Notes: generated by a model from the sequence alone, not told the origin. A stretch of DNA of 64,000 nt from Vulcanimicrobium alpinum (GCF_027923555.1 NZ_AP025523.1:1550001-1614000), one strand, 5' to 3'; positions 45,828-56,222 are shown, counted from the stretch's first letter. Program-made: numbers and translations.

Positions 45828-47129
45828 GTGATCGTTCGCCGTCTCGCCGTGCTGATGTGCCTGGTCGCCGGGAGCGTCGCGGCGTGGCTCCCGGCGCGCG
45901 CCGCCTCCGACGGCGATATCGTGGTCGTCCCGATTCAGGGAACGATCGACGAAGGGATGGCGCATCTGGTCCAGCGGGCCGTCGCCGACGCAAGCGCCTC
46001 GCACGCGCGCGCGATCCTGCTCGACGTCAACACCTTCGGCGGATTGGTCTCGGCGGGGACGGAGATCAAGGACGCGCTCGTCAACAGCCCGGTCCCGGTC
46101 GACGCGTACGTCGTGCGGGCGTGGTCGGCCGGCGCGCTCGTCACGCTCTCGGCGTCGCGGATCGTCATGGCCCCCGGCTCGTCGATCGGCGCCGCCGAAC
46201 CGATCCCGAAGACCGACAAGACCGTCTCCGCGCTGCGCTCGGAGTTCGAATCGACGGCGCGCACCCACCACCGCGATGACCGCCTGGCGGCGGCGATGGT
46301 TGACGCGCACGTCGACACCCCGGCCGCCTACAAGAAGACCTCGGGCGCGGTGCTCACGCTGACCGCCGATCAGGCGCGCGAAGCCGGGATCGCCGAGGGG
46401 ACCGTAGCAACGTTCGATGCGGCGCTCGAGCGGTTCGGGCTGGGCGGCACGCATCGCGTCGACGCGCAGTACACTGCCGCCGAGCAAATCGCGCGGTTCG
46501 CGACCAATCCGGAGGTGAGCGGGATCCTGCTGGCGATCGGGTTCCTCGGTCTGCTGATCGAACTGCAGACGCTGCACCTCGTCGCCGGCGCGATCGGCGC
46601 GGGATCGCTCGCGCTGTTCTTCGGGACGCACATCTACGCCGGCTTTTCGAACGGCTTGGTGATCGCGCTGGCGCTGGTCGGCCTGCTGCTCATCCTGTTC
46701 GAACTGCACGTGCTCCCCGGTCACGGGATCGCGGGATCGCTCGGCGCGGTGATGCTGCTGGGAGCGGTGCTCCTCGCGTTCGGCCTGCCGTTCTTCTTCG
46801 TTGCACTGCAGGCGGTGGCGGTCGCGATCGTGCTCAGCGCGGTGTCGTTCGTCGTGCTCCAGCGGGTGCTGCCGGAGAACGCGTTCGTGAAGCGGCTGAT
46901 GTTCGCGGGGACGCAAGGCGCCGACTACGTCGCCAGCGAGGATCATCGCGCGCTGCTGGGACGCGCCGGCGTCGCAGCTTCGTTTCTCCGTCCGGCCGGT
47001 GTCGCCACGTTCGGCGATCTGCGGGTCGACGTCCTCACGGAAGGGGATTTCGTTCCGGCGGGGACACCCGTGCGGGTGACCCGCGTCGAAGGAGCGCGCA
47101 TTTTCGTGCGCCCCGAGACATCCGCATAG
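45828..47129 (+). CDS. NfeD-family membrane-bound ClpP-class serine protease
   Basis: A 433-residue long-form NfeD protein. The GTG at 45828 gives a clean signal peptide ([19 protein letters not shown]). A SppA/ClpP-like domain has [16 protein letters not shown] and the nucleophile Ser in [12 protein letters not shown]. Four or so transmembrane helices follow (about 245-350), then a C-terminal OB-fold ([21 protein letters not shown] ... [13 protein letters not shown], split in two strands). Long NfeD proteins pair with stomatin/flotillin proteins, and floA follows after 19 nt. Confidence 0.93.
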   Translation: MIVRRLAVLMCLVAGSVAAWLPARAASDGDIVVVPIQGTIDEGMAHLVQRAVADASASHARAILLDVNTFGGLVSAGTEIKDALVNSPVPVDAYVVRAWSAGALVTLSASRIVMAPGSSIGAAEPIPKTDKTVSALRSEFESTARTHHRDDRLAAAMVDAHVDTPAAYKKTSGAVLTLTADQAREAGIAEGTVATFDAALERFGLGGTHRVDAQYTAAEQIARFATNPEVSGILLAIGFLGLLIELQTLHLVAGAIGAGSLALFFGTHIYAGFSNGLVIALALVGLLLILFELHVLPGHGIAGSLGAVMLLGAVLLAFGLPFFFVALQAVAVAIVLSAVSFVVLQRVLPENAFVKRLMFAGTQGADYVASEDHRALLGRAGVAASFLRPAGVATFGDLRVDVLTEGDFVPAGTPVRVTRVEGARIFVRPETSA

Positions 47130-47148
47130 AGAGGGATCGGTTCAGGCT

Positions 47149-48159
47149 ATGGGCGCGTTCATTCTGATCGTTGTCACGGTCGCGATCGCGATCGGCATCG
47201 TGCTCTTTCTCTACTATTTTCCGCTGGGTCTGTGGATCCGCACGATCGCCGCGGGCGTGCCGCTCTCGATCGGTGCGCTGATCCGGATGCGGATCATCGG
47301 CGTCCCGGCCGGGCTGATCGTCGAGAACCTCGTGCGCGCCCGCAAAGCCGGGCTCTCGCTGACCGTCGATCAGCTGCAGTCGCACGTCCTCGCCGGCGGC
47401 AACATTCAGAAGTGCACGCTGGCGATGATCGCCGCCCAGCGCGCGCAGATTCCGCTGGAGTGGCAGCGGGCCGCGGCGATCGACCTGGCCGGACGCGACG
47501 TCGAAGAAGCGCTGAAGACCTCGGTCAATCCGAAGGTCATCGAGACGCCGCTCTTTCAGGGCGTCGCGCAGAACGGGATCCAGCTCAACGTCAAAGCGCG
47601 GATCACCGTCCGCTCCAACCTCGACCGTTACGTCGGCGGAGCCGGTGAGCCCACGATCGTCGCGCGGGTCGGCGAAGGCGTCGTGAGCGCGGTCGGCGCC
47701 GCGGCCGATCACAAAGAAGTCCTCGAGTATCCCGACCGCATCTCGAAAGCCGTGCTCTCGAAAGGCCTTGACGCCGGCACCGCGTTCGAGATCGTCTCGA
47801 TCGACATCGCCGACGTCGACGTCGGGAAGAACATCGGCGCGGAACTCCAAACCTCGCAGGCCGAAGCCGATCGTCGCATCGCGCAGGCAAAGGCCGCCGA
47901 ACGCCAATACGCCGCGATGGCGGCGGAGCAAGAGCAGAAGGCCGAGACGCAGGCGGCGCGCGCGCGCGTCGTCGAGGCCGAGGCGCAGATCCCGCAGGCG
48001 ATCGCCGAAGCGTTCCGCGCCGGCCACCTGGGCGTGATGGACTACTACCGGCTCAACAACGTGAAGGCCGACACCGAGATGCGCGGCGCGATCGGGACGA
48101 ACGTCGGCGGCGACGCGTCGCCGCAGACGCCGCCGCAAACGGGGCCGCAACTCACCTGA
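47149..48159 (+). CDS. floA: Flotillin-like protein FloA
   Basis: A 336-residue membrane-microdomain scaffold. A single N-terminal membrane hairpin ([20 protein letters not shown]) is followed by the SPFH-like region ([56 protein letters not shown]). A long Ala/Glu coiled coil ([20 protein letters not shown] onward) follows, ending [14 protein letters not shown]. FloA organises signalling and secretion proteins in functional membrane domains. ATG 47149. The stop overlaps the next ORF (TGATG). Confidence 0.95.
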   Translation: MGAFILIVVTVAIAIGIVLFLYYFPLGLWIRTIAAGVPLSIGALIRMRIIGVPAGLIVENLVRARKAGLSLTVDQLQSHVLAGGNIQKCTLAMIAAQRAQIPLEWQRAAAIDLAGRDVEEALKTSVNPKVIETPLFQGVAQNGIQLNVKARITVRSNLDRYVGGAGEPTIVARVGEGVVSAVGAAADHKEVLEYPDRISKAVLSKGLDAGTAFEIVSIDIADVDVGKNIGAELQTSQAEADRRIAQAKAAERQYAAMAAEQEQKAETQAARARVVEAEAQIPQAIAEAFRAGHLGVMDYYRLNNVKADTEMRGAIGTNVGGDASPQTPPQTGPQLT

Positions 48160-48581
48160 TGCACGGGACCGGCTGGATCGTCCCCGTTCTGCTCGCGTTC
48201 TTCGCGCTCGCGCAGGTCCTCTCGGCCGCGCGCAAAGCCAAGAACCGCGCTGCCGCCGCGGCCGCCGAGCCCGACGCTGCGCCGACCCCGACGCTTCCGG
48301 CGTCGGTGCTGCGCGCGCTGTACGCCGGCGCGCCGAACGCCGGCGCCGCGGCGAACGCTCCCGCGGCGGCGCCGTCCGCGCCGGCACAGGCGATCGCCGC
48401 GACCCTGACGCGCCCGCAGGTCCGGTTTGAGCCGCGCCGCGCGCCGGCGCCGCCGCGCCCGGCGCCTCCGCCGCAAGGCGCCGCCGTCCCCCCGCTCCTC
48501 GCCGCATTCGCGGACCCGGCCCACGCCCGCAACGCCGTCGTCCTCGCCGAGATCCTCGCGCCGCCGGTCGCCCTGCGGTGA
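48159..48581 (+). CDS. Small membrane protein with Pro/Ala-rich middle
   Basis: A 140-residue protein of unknown function. One N-terminal transmembrane helix (GWIVPVLLAFFALAQVLSA) is followed by a basic stop (ARKAKNR), then about 80 residues dominated by Ala and Pro. A short conserved-looking tail follows (FADPAHARNAVVLAEILAPP). It overlaps floA by one base and occupies the place of the small yqf genes of Firmicutes between floA and phoH, but no homology to them is visible. Possibly an adaptor of the FloA domain. Confidence 0.7.
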   Translation: MHGTGWIVPVLLAFFALAQVLSAARKAKNRAAAAAAEPDAAPTPTLPASVLRALYAGAPNAGAAANAPAAAPSAPAQAIAATLTRPQVRFEPRRAPAPPRPAPPPQGAAVPPLLAAFADPAHARNAVVLAEILAPPVALR

Positions 48582-48619
48582 CAACTTCGGTCGCGGCGGA
48601 TGCGTTCTAGAGAGCGTAG

Positions 48620-49604
48620 ATGCCGTCGATCACCAGCGAGGCGACCTTCGACCTCGGCGGGCTTACCGATCCCCTCAAGTTCTGCGGACACCGCGACCAA
48701 AATCTCAACGCACTCGAAGCGCTCATCCCGGTGGTGCTGCGGCTCGACGGCGACCGCGTCCACGTCAGCGGCGATCGCTCCGCCGTCCAGCACGCGCAAG
48801 ACGTCCTTGGTTCGATGCTCAGCGCGGCGCGCCGCGGAACGCAGGTGACGCCCGACGACGTCGCGCTCGCCGTGCGCGGCGCGCACGCCGGCACCAACGA
48901 CGGCGGGAACGGCATCCCGCAGACCCTCGCAACGTCGGCGCGTGGGCGCGAGATCCGTCCGAAGACGGCCGGCCAGCGAGCGCTCGTCGCTGCGGTTGAC
49001 GCGAACACGCTGACCTTCGCGATCGGTTCCGCCGGGACGGGGAAGACGTTTCTGGCGATCGTGATGGCCGTGCGCGCGCTCAAGCGGCGCGAGATCGCGC
49101 GCATCGTCCTCTCGCGCCCGGCCGTCGAGGCCGGTGAGAAGCTCGGCTTTCTGCCGGGCGATCTGCGCGAGAAAGTCGATCCCTATCTGCGCCCGCTCTA
49201 CGACGCGCTCGCCGAGATGCTCGAAGACGGAACGACGCAGAAGTATCTCGAGCGCGGAACGATCGAAGTGGCGCCGCTCGCATACATGCGCGGGCGCACG
49301 CTCTCCGATGCGTTCGTGATTCTCGACGAAGCGCAGAATACGTCGCCCGAGCAGTTGAAGATGTTCTTGACCCGGCTGGGAGCGAACTCCAAAATGATCG
49401 TCACCGGCGACGACACGCAGATCGATCTCCCGCGCGGTCAGCGCAGCGGCCTGCTCGATGCGGAGCGGCTCTTCACGGGGGTCGACGACATCGCGCTGGT
49501 GCGGCTCGACGAGGCCGACGTCGTCCGCCATCCGCTCGTCGGGCGCATCGTCGCGGCCTACGACCGCGCGTCTGTCGAACGCGCCGCGGCCGCGGCCGCC
49601 GTTC

Positions 49605-49621
<17 letters not shown>
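48620..49621 (+). CDS. phoH: PhoH-like ATPase
   Basis: A 333-residue PhoH family protein. A KH-like N-terminal part (VLRLDGDRVHVSGDRSAVQ) precedes the ATPase domain, which has Walker A GSAGTGKTFLA (about residue 137) and Walker B FVILDEAQNTSPEQLKMFL. MIVTGDDTQIDLPRGQRSGL is the family's sensor region. It is thought to act in RNA metabolism, usually beside ybeY as here. ATG at 48620. The 3' end overlaps ybeY by 17 nt. Confidence 0.96.
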
Positions 49622-50104
<483 letters not shown>

Positions 50105-50105
<1 letters not shown>

Positions 50106-51577
50106 TGCGGCGGCTCGGCGTTCCGTTCGCGGCGATCGTCCTGCTCGCCGCGTCCCCTGCGCCGCAGGCCGGCCCGGAGGCGCACGCGCACTGGGCGGTC
50201 GCGACGGACGACGCGAAAGCGCAGGATCTGTTCGACCGCGGTTTGGCGATGCTGTACGCCTTCGACGCCGGCGAGGCGCGGGTGGCATTTGCGGCCGCCG
50301 CGCAGCGCGATCCGGATCTCGCGATGGCGTATTGGGGCCAGGCCGAGGCCGACACGATCGATATCAACGAGCCGTCGACGCGCGAAGGCGAGGTGCGCGG
50401 CCGGCATGCGGTCGCGGAAGGCCGCGCGCACCTCGCGCACGCCAGCCCCGAGGTGCGCGCGCTGCTCGAGGCGATCGCGAAACGCTACGGCAAAGGTTCG
50501 CTCAAAGAGCGGTATGCGAGCTACGCCGACGCGATGAGCGCGTACAGCAAAGCGCATCGCGACGATCCCAACGTCCTCACCGTGAGCGCGTTCGCGATCT
50601 GGAACGCGGAAGACGTGCTGCTCGACCGTCGCGGCGCCGCGACGCCGAAGGCGGGCGAGATGCTCGACGATCTCGATCGCGCGCTGGTGCTGGAGCCGGC
50701 GAATCTCGGCGCGCACCATCTGCGCATCCATCTGCTCGAGATGCTGCGCCGCGCCAAGGATGCGGTGCCCGACGCGGAAGCGCTCGACTCCTACAGCTAT
50801 CCGCCCGGGGAGTCGCATCTGCCGCACATGGCCGGACACATCTGGGCGCGCGTCGGCGAATACGACCGGCTGATCGACGACAACGAGCGCGCCGTCGAGA
50901 ACGATCGTGCCTGGTTCGCGCTGGGGAACGGCCCCGGCCAGCAGTACATGAAGCTCTACCACGATCACGACCTCGATTTCGTCGCCTACGGTCTCACGAC
51001 GGAGGGACGCAACGACGAAGCCCGAGCGGCCGTCGCGACGGAGGATGCGCGGATGCAGATGCGGGTGGCGTTGCGGCTGCACGAGTACGCCCGCGTGCGT
51101 GGGATCGAACCGGGAAAGGGCGGCGACGTCGCCTTCATGCACGCGATCGCGGCGGCGCGCAGCGGCGACGCGGAAGGCGCGAAAACCGAAGCGGCGCGCG
51201 CCCGCAAAGAGGGCTACGCCGACGACGTCTTTCTCACCGGCGTGCTCGCGCAAGCGCAAGGACAGACGGAGACCGCGCTCCGCGACCTCGAACGCGCGTA
51301 CGACGACAACAAGACGCGGTTGGGCGGCGATCCCAAGACCTCGTGGGAACTGCCGATCGGCGAGAACTACGCCGTTGCACTGCTGTCGGCCGGCAAGGCC
51401 GCGCCGGCGGAGTCGGTCTTCGCGGCGGAACTGATGCGGTATCCCAACGATCCTCGGCTGGAGTGGGGACTCGCGGAGGCGCGCAAGGCGCAAGGGAAGG
51501 ACGATGCGGCGGCCCGGGCGGCGTACCGCGCGCATTGGAAAGGAACGCGCGACCTCACCCTTGCCGACCTCGGATAA
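50105..51577 (+). CDS. Exported TPR-repeat protein
   Basis: A 490-residue protein with a signal peptide (GVPFAAIVLLAASPA) and tetratricopeptide-type helices throughout (LFDRGLAMLYAFDAGEARVA, ANLGAHHLRIHLLEMLRRAK, ALRDLERAYDDNK). The block GESHLPHMAGHIWARVGEYD with several His residues is conserved in a group of exported TPR proteins of unknown role. ATG at 50105 overlaps the ybeY stop. It separates ybeY from dgkA, which are usually neighbours. Probably periplasmic. Confidence 0.85.
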
Positions 51578-51968
51578 CCGCGCTCGCCGCGGCCACGGTC
51601 TTGCGGCCGCCTTCGGCTACGCGTTCGACGGCTTCGCGGCCGCGTGGCAGACGCAACCGAACCTGCGCATTCACGCCGTCGTCGCCGCCGTCGTGGTCGC
51701 CGCCGGGATCGTTGCGCGCCTCCCGCTGTGGGCGTGGACGGCGATCGCGTTCGCGATCGCGCTGGTGGTCACGACCGAGCTCGTGAATACTGCGATCGAG
51801 TCGCTGGTCGACCTGGCGTCGCCCGGAGAGCACCCCCTGGCTCGCCGTGCCAAGGACGTCTCGGCGGCCGCCGTCCTGATCAGCGTCCTCGGGGCGGTCG
51901 CCGTCGGTCTGCTGATCGCCGCGTGGGCGGCGGCGCGCGCCGGGGGCGCGTCCCCCGGTATGATATAA
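51561..51968 (+). CDS. dgkA: Diacylglycerol/undecaprenol kinase DgkA-family
   Basis: A 135-residue three-helix membrane kinase phosphorylating undecaprenol or diacylglycerol. The active-site run TTELVNTAIESLVDLASPGE followed by HPLARRAKDVSAAAV is diagnostic. A TTG at 51561 within the preceding gene gives the right N-terminus (LPTSDNRARRGHGLAAAF). The overlap with the TPR gene is 17 nt, like the phoH/ybeY junction. Gene order dgkA-cdd is conserved in Terrabacteria, here interrupted by a CNNM gene. Confidence 0.93.
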   Translation: MPTSDNRARRGHGLAAAFGYAFDGFAAAWQTQPNLRIHAVVAAVVVAAGIVARLPLWAWTAIAFAIALVVTTELVNTAIESLVDLASPGEHPLARRAKDVSAAAVLISVLGAVAVGLLIAAWAAARAGGASPGMI

Positions 51969-51969
51969 T
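51961..51969 (+). promoter_or_regulatory. Extended -10 element upstream of the CNNM gene
   Basis: TGATATAAT, a perfect TGnTATAAT extended -10, lies at the very end of dgkA and 53 nt before the downstream ATG. No -35 match at 17 nt. It could start a transcript for the CNNM-cdd-recO part. Confidence 0.5.
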
Positions 51970-52022
51970 CGGGTCCGCTTGAGTACCGACCCTCTACCGG
52001 CCAGTAGCGGCCCGGCGTCGCG

Positions 52023-53327
52023 ATGACGTCGCACTGGCCCGAGATCGCCGCCCTCGTCTTCCTCGTGGGCGCCGCCGCGTTTTTCGCCGCCTCCGAAGCC
52101 GCTGTCGTCTCGATGAACCGGATCCGCGCCCGGGCGCTGGGGGAGAAGTCGCCGCGTGACGGCCGCCGGCTCGAAAAGCTGGTCGAGAACCGCAACCGCA
52201 CCCTGACGTCGGTGCTCATCGGGAGCACCTTCGTGCTGCTGGCGGCCGACTCGCTGGCGACCTCGCTGTTCATCCGCCTCGACGTCCCGCATCCGGCGGT
52301 CTGGGCGACGGCGGTGATGACGGTCGTGCTGCTGATCTTCGGTGAGATTCTGCCGAAGACGATCGCGGTGAGCGCCGGCGACCGTACGGCCCTGCGGCTG
52401 GCGTCGTTCCTGGACGTCGTGACGACCGTGCTCTCGCCGCTGACGCGGGCGTTTCTGTTCATCACCGACGGTCTGGTGCGGATCTTCGGCGGCAAGCCGC
52501 ACGCCGGACCCTACGTGACGGAAGAAGACATCAAGTCGATCGTCAACGTCGGCGTCGAACAGAACGTGCTCGAGGCGGAAGAGCGCGAGCTGATCCACTC
52601 GATCATCGAGTTTGGCGACACGATCGTGCGCGAGGTGATGACGCCGCGCACCGACATGGTGACCGTCGCGGTGACGTCGTCTCCGCGCCGCGCGCTCGAT
52701 CTGGTGATCGCCGAAGGCTACTCGAAATTGCCCGTCTACGACGAGACGGTCGACAACGTGATCGGCGTCGTGCACGATCGCGAACTGCTGATCGCGCTCG
52801 CGAACGGGACGATCGCCAACGTCACGCTGCGGTCGCTGATGCGTCCGGTCGTCGCGGTCCCCGAGAACAAACGGATCTCCGATCTGCTGCGCGACATGCA
52901 GCGCGGGAAATACTCGCTGGCGATCGTGATCGACGAATACGGCGGGACCGCCGGGCTGGTCACGATGGAAGATCTGCTCGAAGAGATCGTCGGCGAGATC
53001 CGCGACGAGCACGACGAAGGCGAAGAAGAGCCGATCCGCACGATCGCGCCGGGCGAAACGGTCATCGAAGCCGGCACCAACATCGAGGACGTCAACGCGG
53101 CGCTGCACCTCACGCTTCCGCACGAAGAGTTCGAGACGATCGGCGGATATACGGTGGGTCTGTTCGGTCGGCTGCCGCGCGAAGGCGAGGAAGTCGACGC
53201 GGGCAGCGGCGTGCGCCTGCGCGTCGACCGCACGCGCGGCCGCCGCATCCTCAGCGTTCGCGTCCTCACCGACGCCGCCCAGACCGAACCGCAAGAAGTC
53301 GCTGCCGCGCGTCAAAGCGCGAGCTGA
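52023..53327 (+). CDS. CNNM/CorC-type transporter with CBS domains (hemolysin family)
   Basis: A 434-residue membrane protein. A DUF21/CNNM transmembrane domain (residues about 1-165, with FFAASEAAVVSMNRIRARAL and FGEILPKTIAV) is followed by two CBS domains. The linker is VREVMTPRTDMVTVAV, and the pair continues to IVIDEYGGTAGLVTMEDLLE. A CorC_HlyC C-terminal domain follows (about 340-420). Members move Mg2+ or Co2+ (efflux or Na+-coupled). ATG 52023. Placed between dgkA and cdd, as in several Terrabacteria. Confidence 0.94.
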   Translation: MTSHWPEIAALVFLVGAAAFFAASEAAVVSMNRIRARALGEKSPRDGRRLEKLVENRNRTLTSVLIGSTFVLLAADSLATSLFIRLDVPHPAVWATAVMTVVLLIFGEILPKTIAVSAGDRTALRLASFLDVVTTVLSPLTRAFLFITDGLVRIFGGKPHAGPYVTEEDIKSIVNVGVEQNVLEAEERELIHSIIEFGDTIVREVMTPRTDMVTVAVTSSPRRALDLVIAEGYSKLPVYDETVDNVIGVVHDRELLIALANGTIANVTLRSLMRPVVAVPENKRISDLLRDMQRGKYSLAIVIDEYGGTAGLVTMEDLLEEIVGEIRDEHDEGEEEPIRTIAPGETVIEAGTNIEDVNAALHLTLPHEEFETIGGYTVGLFGRLPREGEEVDAGSGVRLRVDRTRGRRILSVRVLTDAAQTEPQEVAAARQSAS

Positions 53328-53331
53328 CGGA

Positions 53332-53751
53332 ATGGACTCGTCGCGGGAACTGCTCGACGCGGCGATCGCGGCGCGCGCGGGCGCGTACGCGCCGTACTCG
53401 CACTTCACCGTCGGCGCCGCGCTCCTCGACGACGACGGGCGCGTGTGGACCGGCGCGAACATCGAGAACGCGTCCTACGGTCTCTCGATGTGCGCGGAGC
53501 GCACCGCGATCTTTCATGCCGTCGCGTCGGGTGCGCATCGTTTTCGCGCGGTCGCCGTCACCGGCCCCGACGGCACGACGACGCTCCCGTGCGGCGCATG
53601 CCGCCAGGTGCTCTGGGAGTTCGGGCCCGCGATGCGGGTGATCTACGACGACGGCGGACGTCTCGTCGAGACGCCGCTGGCGGAGCTCCTCCCCAGCGCC
53701 TTCGGCCCCGAACAGCTTGCCGGCGCGCAGGCGCGCGAACGTCCCCGGTGA
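53332..53751 (+). CDS. cdd: Cytidine deaminase
   Basis: A 139-residue homotetrameric-type deaminase converting cytidine and deoxycytidine to uridine forms. Zinc site: CAERTAIFHAV (catalytic Glu) and PCGACRQVLWEF. YAPYSHFTVGAALL is the substrate loop. ATG at 53332 lies 4 nt after the CNNM stop. The 3' end overlaps recO (GTGA). era, usually next, is absent here. Confidence 0.96.
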   Translation: MDSSRELLDAAIAARAGAYAPYSHFTVGAALLDDDGRVWTGANIENASYGLSMCAERTAIFHAVASGAHRFRAVAVTGPDGTTTLPCGACRQVLWEFGPAMRVIYDDGGRLVETPLAELLPSAFGPEQLAGAQARERPR

Positions 53752-54482
53752 GCGAACGCAGTTCGGTCACCGACGCGATCGTGCTGCGCGGGCGGCCGCT
53801 CGGTGAAGCGGACCGGGTCTACACGTTTCTCACCCGCGAACGCGGGAAAGTGGACGCGGTGGCCAAAGGCGTGCGCCGTGCGCGCAGTTCCGTCGCCGGT
53901 CGACTCGAGCCCCTCGCCGAGGTCCGGGTCGCCTTGCACAAAGGACGCTCTCTCGACGTGGTGACCGAGGTGCGCACGATCCGCTCGTACTGGAGCGGTT
54001 TGGTGCGGCCTGATGCGCTCGCTACCGCCTCGCTGTTCGCAGAGACGGTCGACCTGTTCTGCGAGCCCGACCTCGCGCTGCCGGAGATCTACGCGCTGCT
54101 CGCCGGCGCGGTCGCCGCCGTCGCCGCGAGCGCGACCCCGGCCGATCTGGTGCCTCGCTTTCAACTGCGGCTGCTCGGCGCGCTCGGCCTCGCGCCCGCC
54201 GACGATGCATGCGTGCACTGCGGCGGTTCGCTCGACGAGCACGGCGCATGGCTCGATCTCGAAGCCGGAGGCCTGGGCTGCGAGCGCTGCTACGGCGCGC
54301 GCGGCGACGCGCACGCGCTCGACGCGGCCGACGTCGCGAACTTTCGCGCGCTCGGGGCCGAGCGCGGCGCAGGCGCGGCGCTGCACGCGACGATGCAGAC
54401 GGCGCGTGCCGCCGACGATCTCATCACCTGGCATCTGGGACGGCGCCCGAAGGCGCGCGCCCTGGTCCACGAACTGAGCTGA
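53748..54482 (+). CDS. recO: DNA repair protein RecO
   Basis: A 244-residue recombination mediator loading RecA via RecFOR. The N-terminal OB-fold starts SVTDAIVLRGRPLGEADRV and includes RERGKVDAVAKGVRRARS. The helical domain contains a zinc ribbon with CVHCGG and CERCYG. GTG at 53748 overlaps the cdd stop, and its stop overlaps ruvX (TGATG). Confidence 0.94.
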   Translation: MSERSSVTDAIVLRGRPLGEADRVYTFLTRERGKVDAVAKGVRRARSSVAGRLEPLAEVRVALHKGRSLDVVTEVRTIRSYWSGLVRPDALATASLFAETVDLFCEPDLALPEIYALLAGAVAAVAASATPADLVPRFQLRLLGALGLAPADDACVHCGGSLDEHGAWLDLEAGGLGCERCYGARGDAHALDAADVANFRALGAERGAGAALHATMQTARAADDLITWHLGRRPKARALVHELS

Positions 54483-54907
54483 TGAGCGGCGGCACCGAAC
54501 ACCCCGTGCTCGCCCTGGACGTCGGCGAGCGCCGCATCGGCGTGGCCGTCGGCGAGGGCGGTTTCGCATTTCCGCACTCGACGCTGGAGCGGACGAATGT
54601 GCGCGACGATGTCGCGGCGATCGTGGCGATCGCGCGCGAACGCAGCGCGGGGACGATCGTCGTCGGCGACCCGCTCACGCTGACCGGAACGCGCGCGCTC
54701 GCGAGCGAGAAGATCGACGCATTCGTCGCACACTTGGCGCGCGCGTACGACGGCACGATCGAGCGTATCGACGAGCGGCTCACGACGGCGGCGGCGCAGA
54801 AAGTGCTGATCGGCGCCGACGTCTCGCGCGCGAAGCGCAAGAAGGTCGTCGATCAGCTCGCCGCGGTGGGAATCTTGGAGACATGGCTAGCCCGCAGGCG
54901 TCGGTAA
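54482..54907 (+). CDS. ruvX: Holliday junction resolvase-like RuvX (YqgF)
   Basis: A 141-residue RNase H-fold nuclease involved in pre-16S rRNA 5' maturation. ALDVGERRIGVAVGE carries the first catalytic Asp, IVVGDPLTLTG the central strand, and IDERLTTAAAQ the second acidic site. ATG at 54482 shares one base with the recO stop. The end overlaps mltG by 25 nt. Adjacent mltG and DUF1292 reproduce the Firmicutes ruvX cluster. Confidence 0.94.
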   Translation: MSGGTEHPVLALDVGERRIGVAVGEGGFAFPHSTLERTNVRDDVAAIVAIARERSAGTIVVGDPLTLTGTRALASEKIDAFVAHLARAYDGTIERIDERLTTAAAQKVLIGADVSRAKRKKVVDQLAAVGILETWLARRRR

Positions 54908-55911
54908 GGCGCGCCGGCCGCGCGCTCGTCGGCGTCGGCGTCGCGATCGTGCTGGGCGTCGGCGTGATCGTCGGTGCCGCGTCGCTGTGGTTTCGGGATG
55001 CGGTCTACGGCGATCGCGCGCTCCCCGCGCAGCAGACGGACGTCGTGATCGCCAAGGGCGCATCGTTCTCCGACGTCGTCGACACGCTGCGGCACAGCCG
55101 CGTCCTCGCGCATCCGCTGGCGTTCCGCATGCTCGCGCGCCTGCGGCACGTCGACGCCGACGTGAAGGCGGGCGAGTACCGCTTCCCCGCGCATCAGACG
55201 ACCGACGACGTGCTGCAGCGCTTGGTGCGCGGCGAGCAGTTCGCGGTGTGGGTAACGATCCCCGAAGGCTATACGGCGAAAGAGATCGCCGCCGCCCTCG
55301 CCGCGCGCGGGCTCGCCGATGCCTCGGCGTACGACGCCGCGTTTCTCAAACGCGGGATCGAGATGGGCGGCGTCCGCACGCAGTCGTTGGAAGGCTATCT
55401 CTTCCCGAGCACCTATCTCGTCCCGACCGACGACGATCCGCAAGCGACCGCGCGTATCCTCGTCGATCAATTCCGGCGCGAACTGCCGCCCGACGCGCAA
55501 GCGCGCGCGGCAGCACTGCACCGCTCGATCCCCGAGATCGTGACGATCGCCTCGCTCGTGGAGCGCGAAGGGAAGGTCGACGAGGAGCGGCCGCTCATCG
55601 CCTCGGTGATCTACAACCGCCTGCGCCTGGGGATGCCGCTGGAGATCGACGCCTCGATCGAGTACACGTTCGCGGAACATCACGACGTCATCACGAAGCG
55701 CGATCTCGAGAGCGACTCGCCCTACAACACCTATCGTCACACCGGCCTCCCGCCCACACCGATCGCGAATCCTGGGAAACCGAGCCTCGACGCGGCGTTC
55801 CGGCCCGCCAAGTCCGACTATCTTTATTACGTCGCCCGCGGCGACGGCCGCCACGCGTTCGCCAAGACGCTCGCCGAACACAACGCGAACGTCGAACGCT
55901 ACCTCAAGTAA
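54883..55911 (+). CDS. mltG: Endolytic murein transglycosylase MltG
   Basis: A 342-residue inner-membrane lytic transglycosylase cutting nascent peptidoglycan. One N-terminal transmembrane helix (ALVGVGVAIVLGVGVIVGAA) precedes a LysM-like part (TDVVIAKGASFSDVVDTLR). The YceG catalytic domain has ASLVEREGKVDEERPLIAS (catalytic Glu), and LPPTPIANPGKPSLDAA ends the active site. Length and motifs are normal. ATG 54883 lies inside ruvX. The stop TAAGGAG doubles as the Shine-Dalgarno for the next gene. Confidence 0.95.
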   Translation: MASPQASVRRAGRALVGVGVAIVLGVGVIVGAASLWFRDAVYGDRALPAQQTDVVIAKGASFSDVVDTLRHSRVLAHPLAFRMLARLRHVDADVKAGEYRFPAHQTTDDVLQRLVRGEQFAVWVTIPEGYTAKEIAAALAARGLADASAYDAAFLKRGIEMGGVRTQSLEGYLFPSTYLVPTDDDPQATARILVDQFRRELPPDAQARAAALHRSIPEIVTIASLVEREGKVDEERPLIASVIYNRLRLGMPLEIDASIEYTFAEHHDVITKRDLESDSPYNTYRHTGLPPTPIANPGKPSLDAAFRPAKSDYLYYVARGDGRHAFAKTLAEHNANVERYLK

Positions 55912-55922
55912 GGAGCATTGTC

Positions 55923-56222
55923 ATCGATACGAACGGCACCGCGGATTCGCGCGAATCCGGCGGGGAGAAACACCCCCTCGATCTCAAGGACGTTCTCGAA
56001 CTGCACATGGAGGACGGGACGCAGCACGCCTTCGAGGTGGTCGGGCTCGTCGAGGACGACGAGAACAACGCATACGCCGTCTGCTACAACGACAAGGCCG
56101 ACGAGTTTGTCGTGACCGATCAGTTCGGCGAGCTGCTCGACGACGACGACCTCGCGCAAGAGATCCTCGACGACTTCTTCGTGCTCGCCGAAGAATCGTC
56201 GCCGCCGGAGGAACCGGCGTAG
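55923..56222 (+). CDS. DUF1292 protein (YrzB-like)
   Basis: A small acidic protein of about 99 residues. The core LELHMEDGTQHAFEVVGLVE, then YAVCYNDKADEFVVTD and an Asp/Glu-rich tail (LLDDDDLAQEILDDFF), fits DUF1292, found next to ruvX and mltG in Firmicutes. Function unknown. No ATG, GTG or TTG exists in frame near the start. AAGGAG ending at 55915 is 7 nt before an ATC at 55923, preferred over the ATT at 55917, which is too close. Stop overlaps the next gene. Confidence 0.8.
   Translation: MDTNGTADSRESGGEKHPLDLKDVLELHMEDGTQHAFEVVGLVEDDENNAYAVCYNDKADEFVVTDQFGELLDDDDLAQEILDDFFVLAEESSPPEEPA

Noticed and set aside
49458-49604. Upstream start for ybeY at 49458
   Set aside because: The extra 49 residues are Ser/Arg-rich shadow of phoH. 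GTG 49605 gives the family N-terminus.
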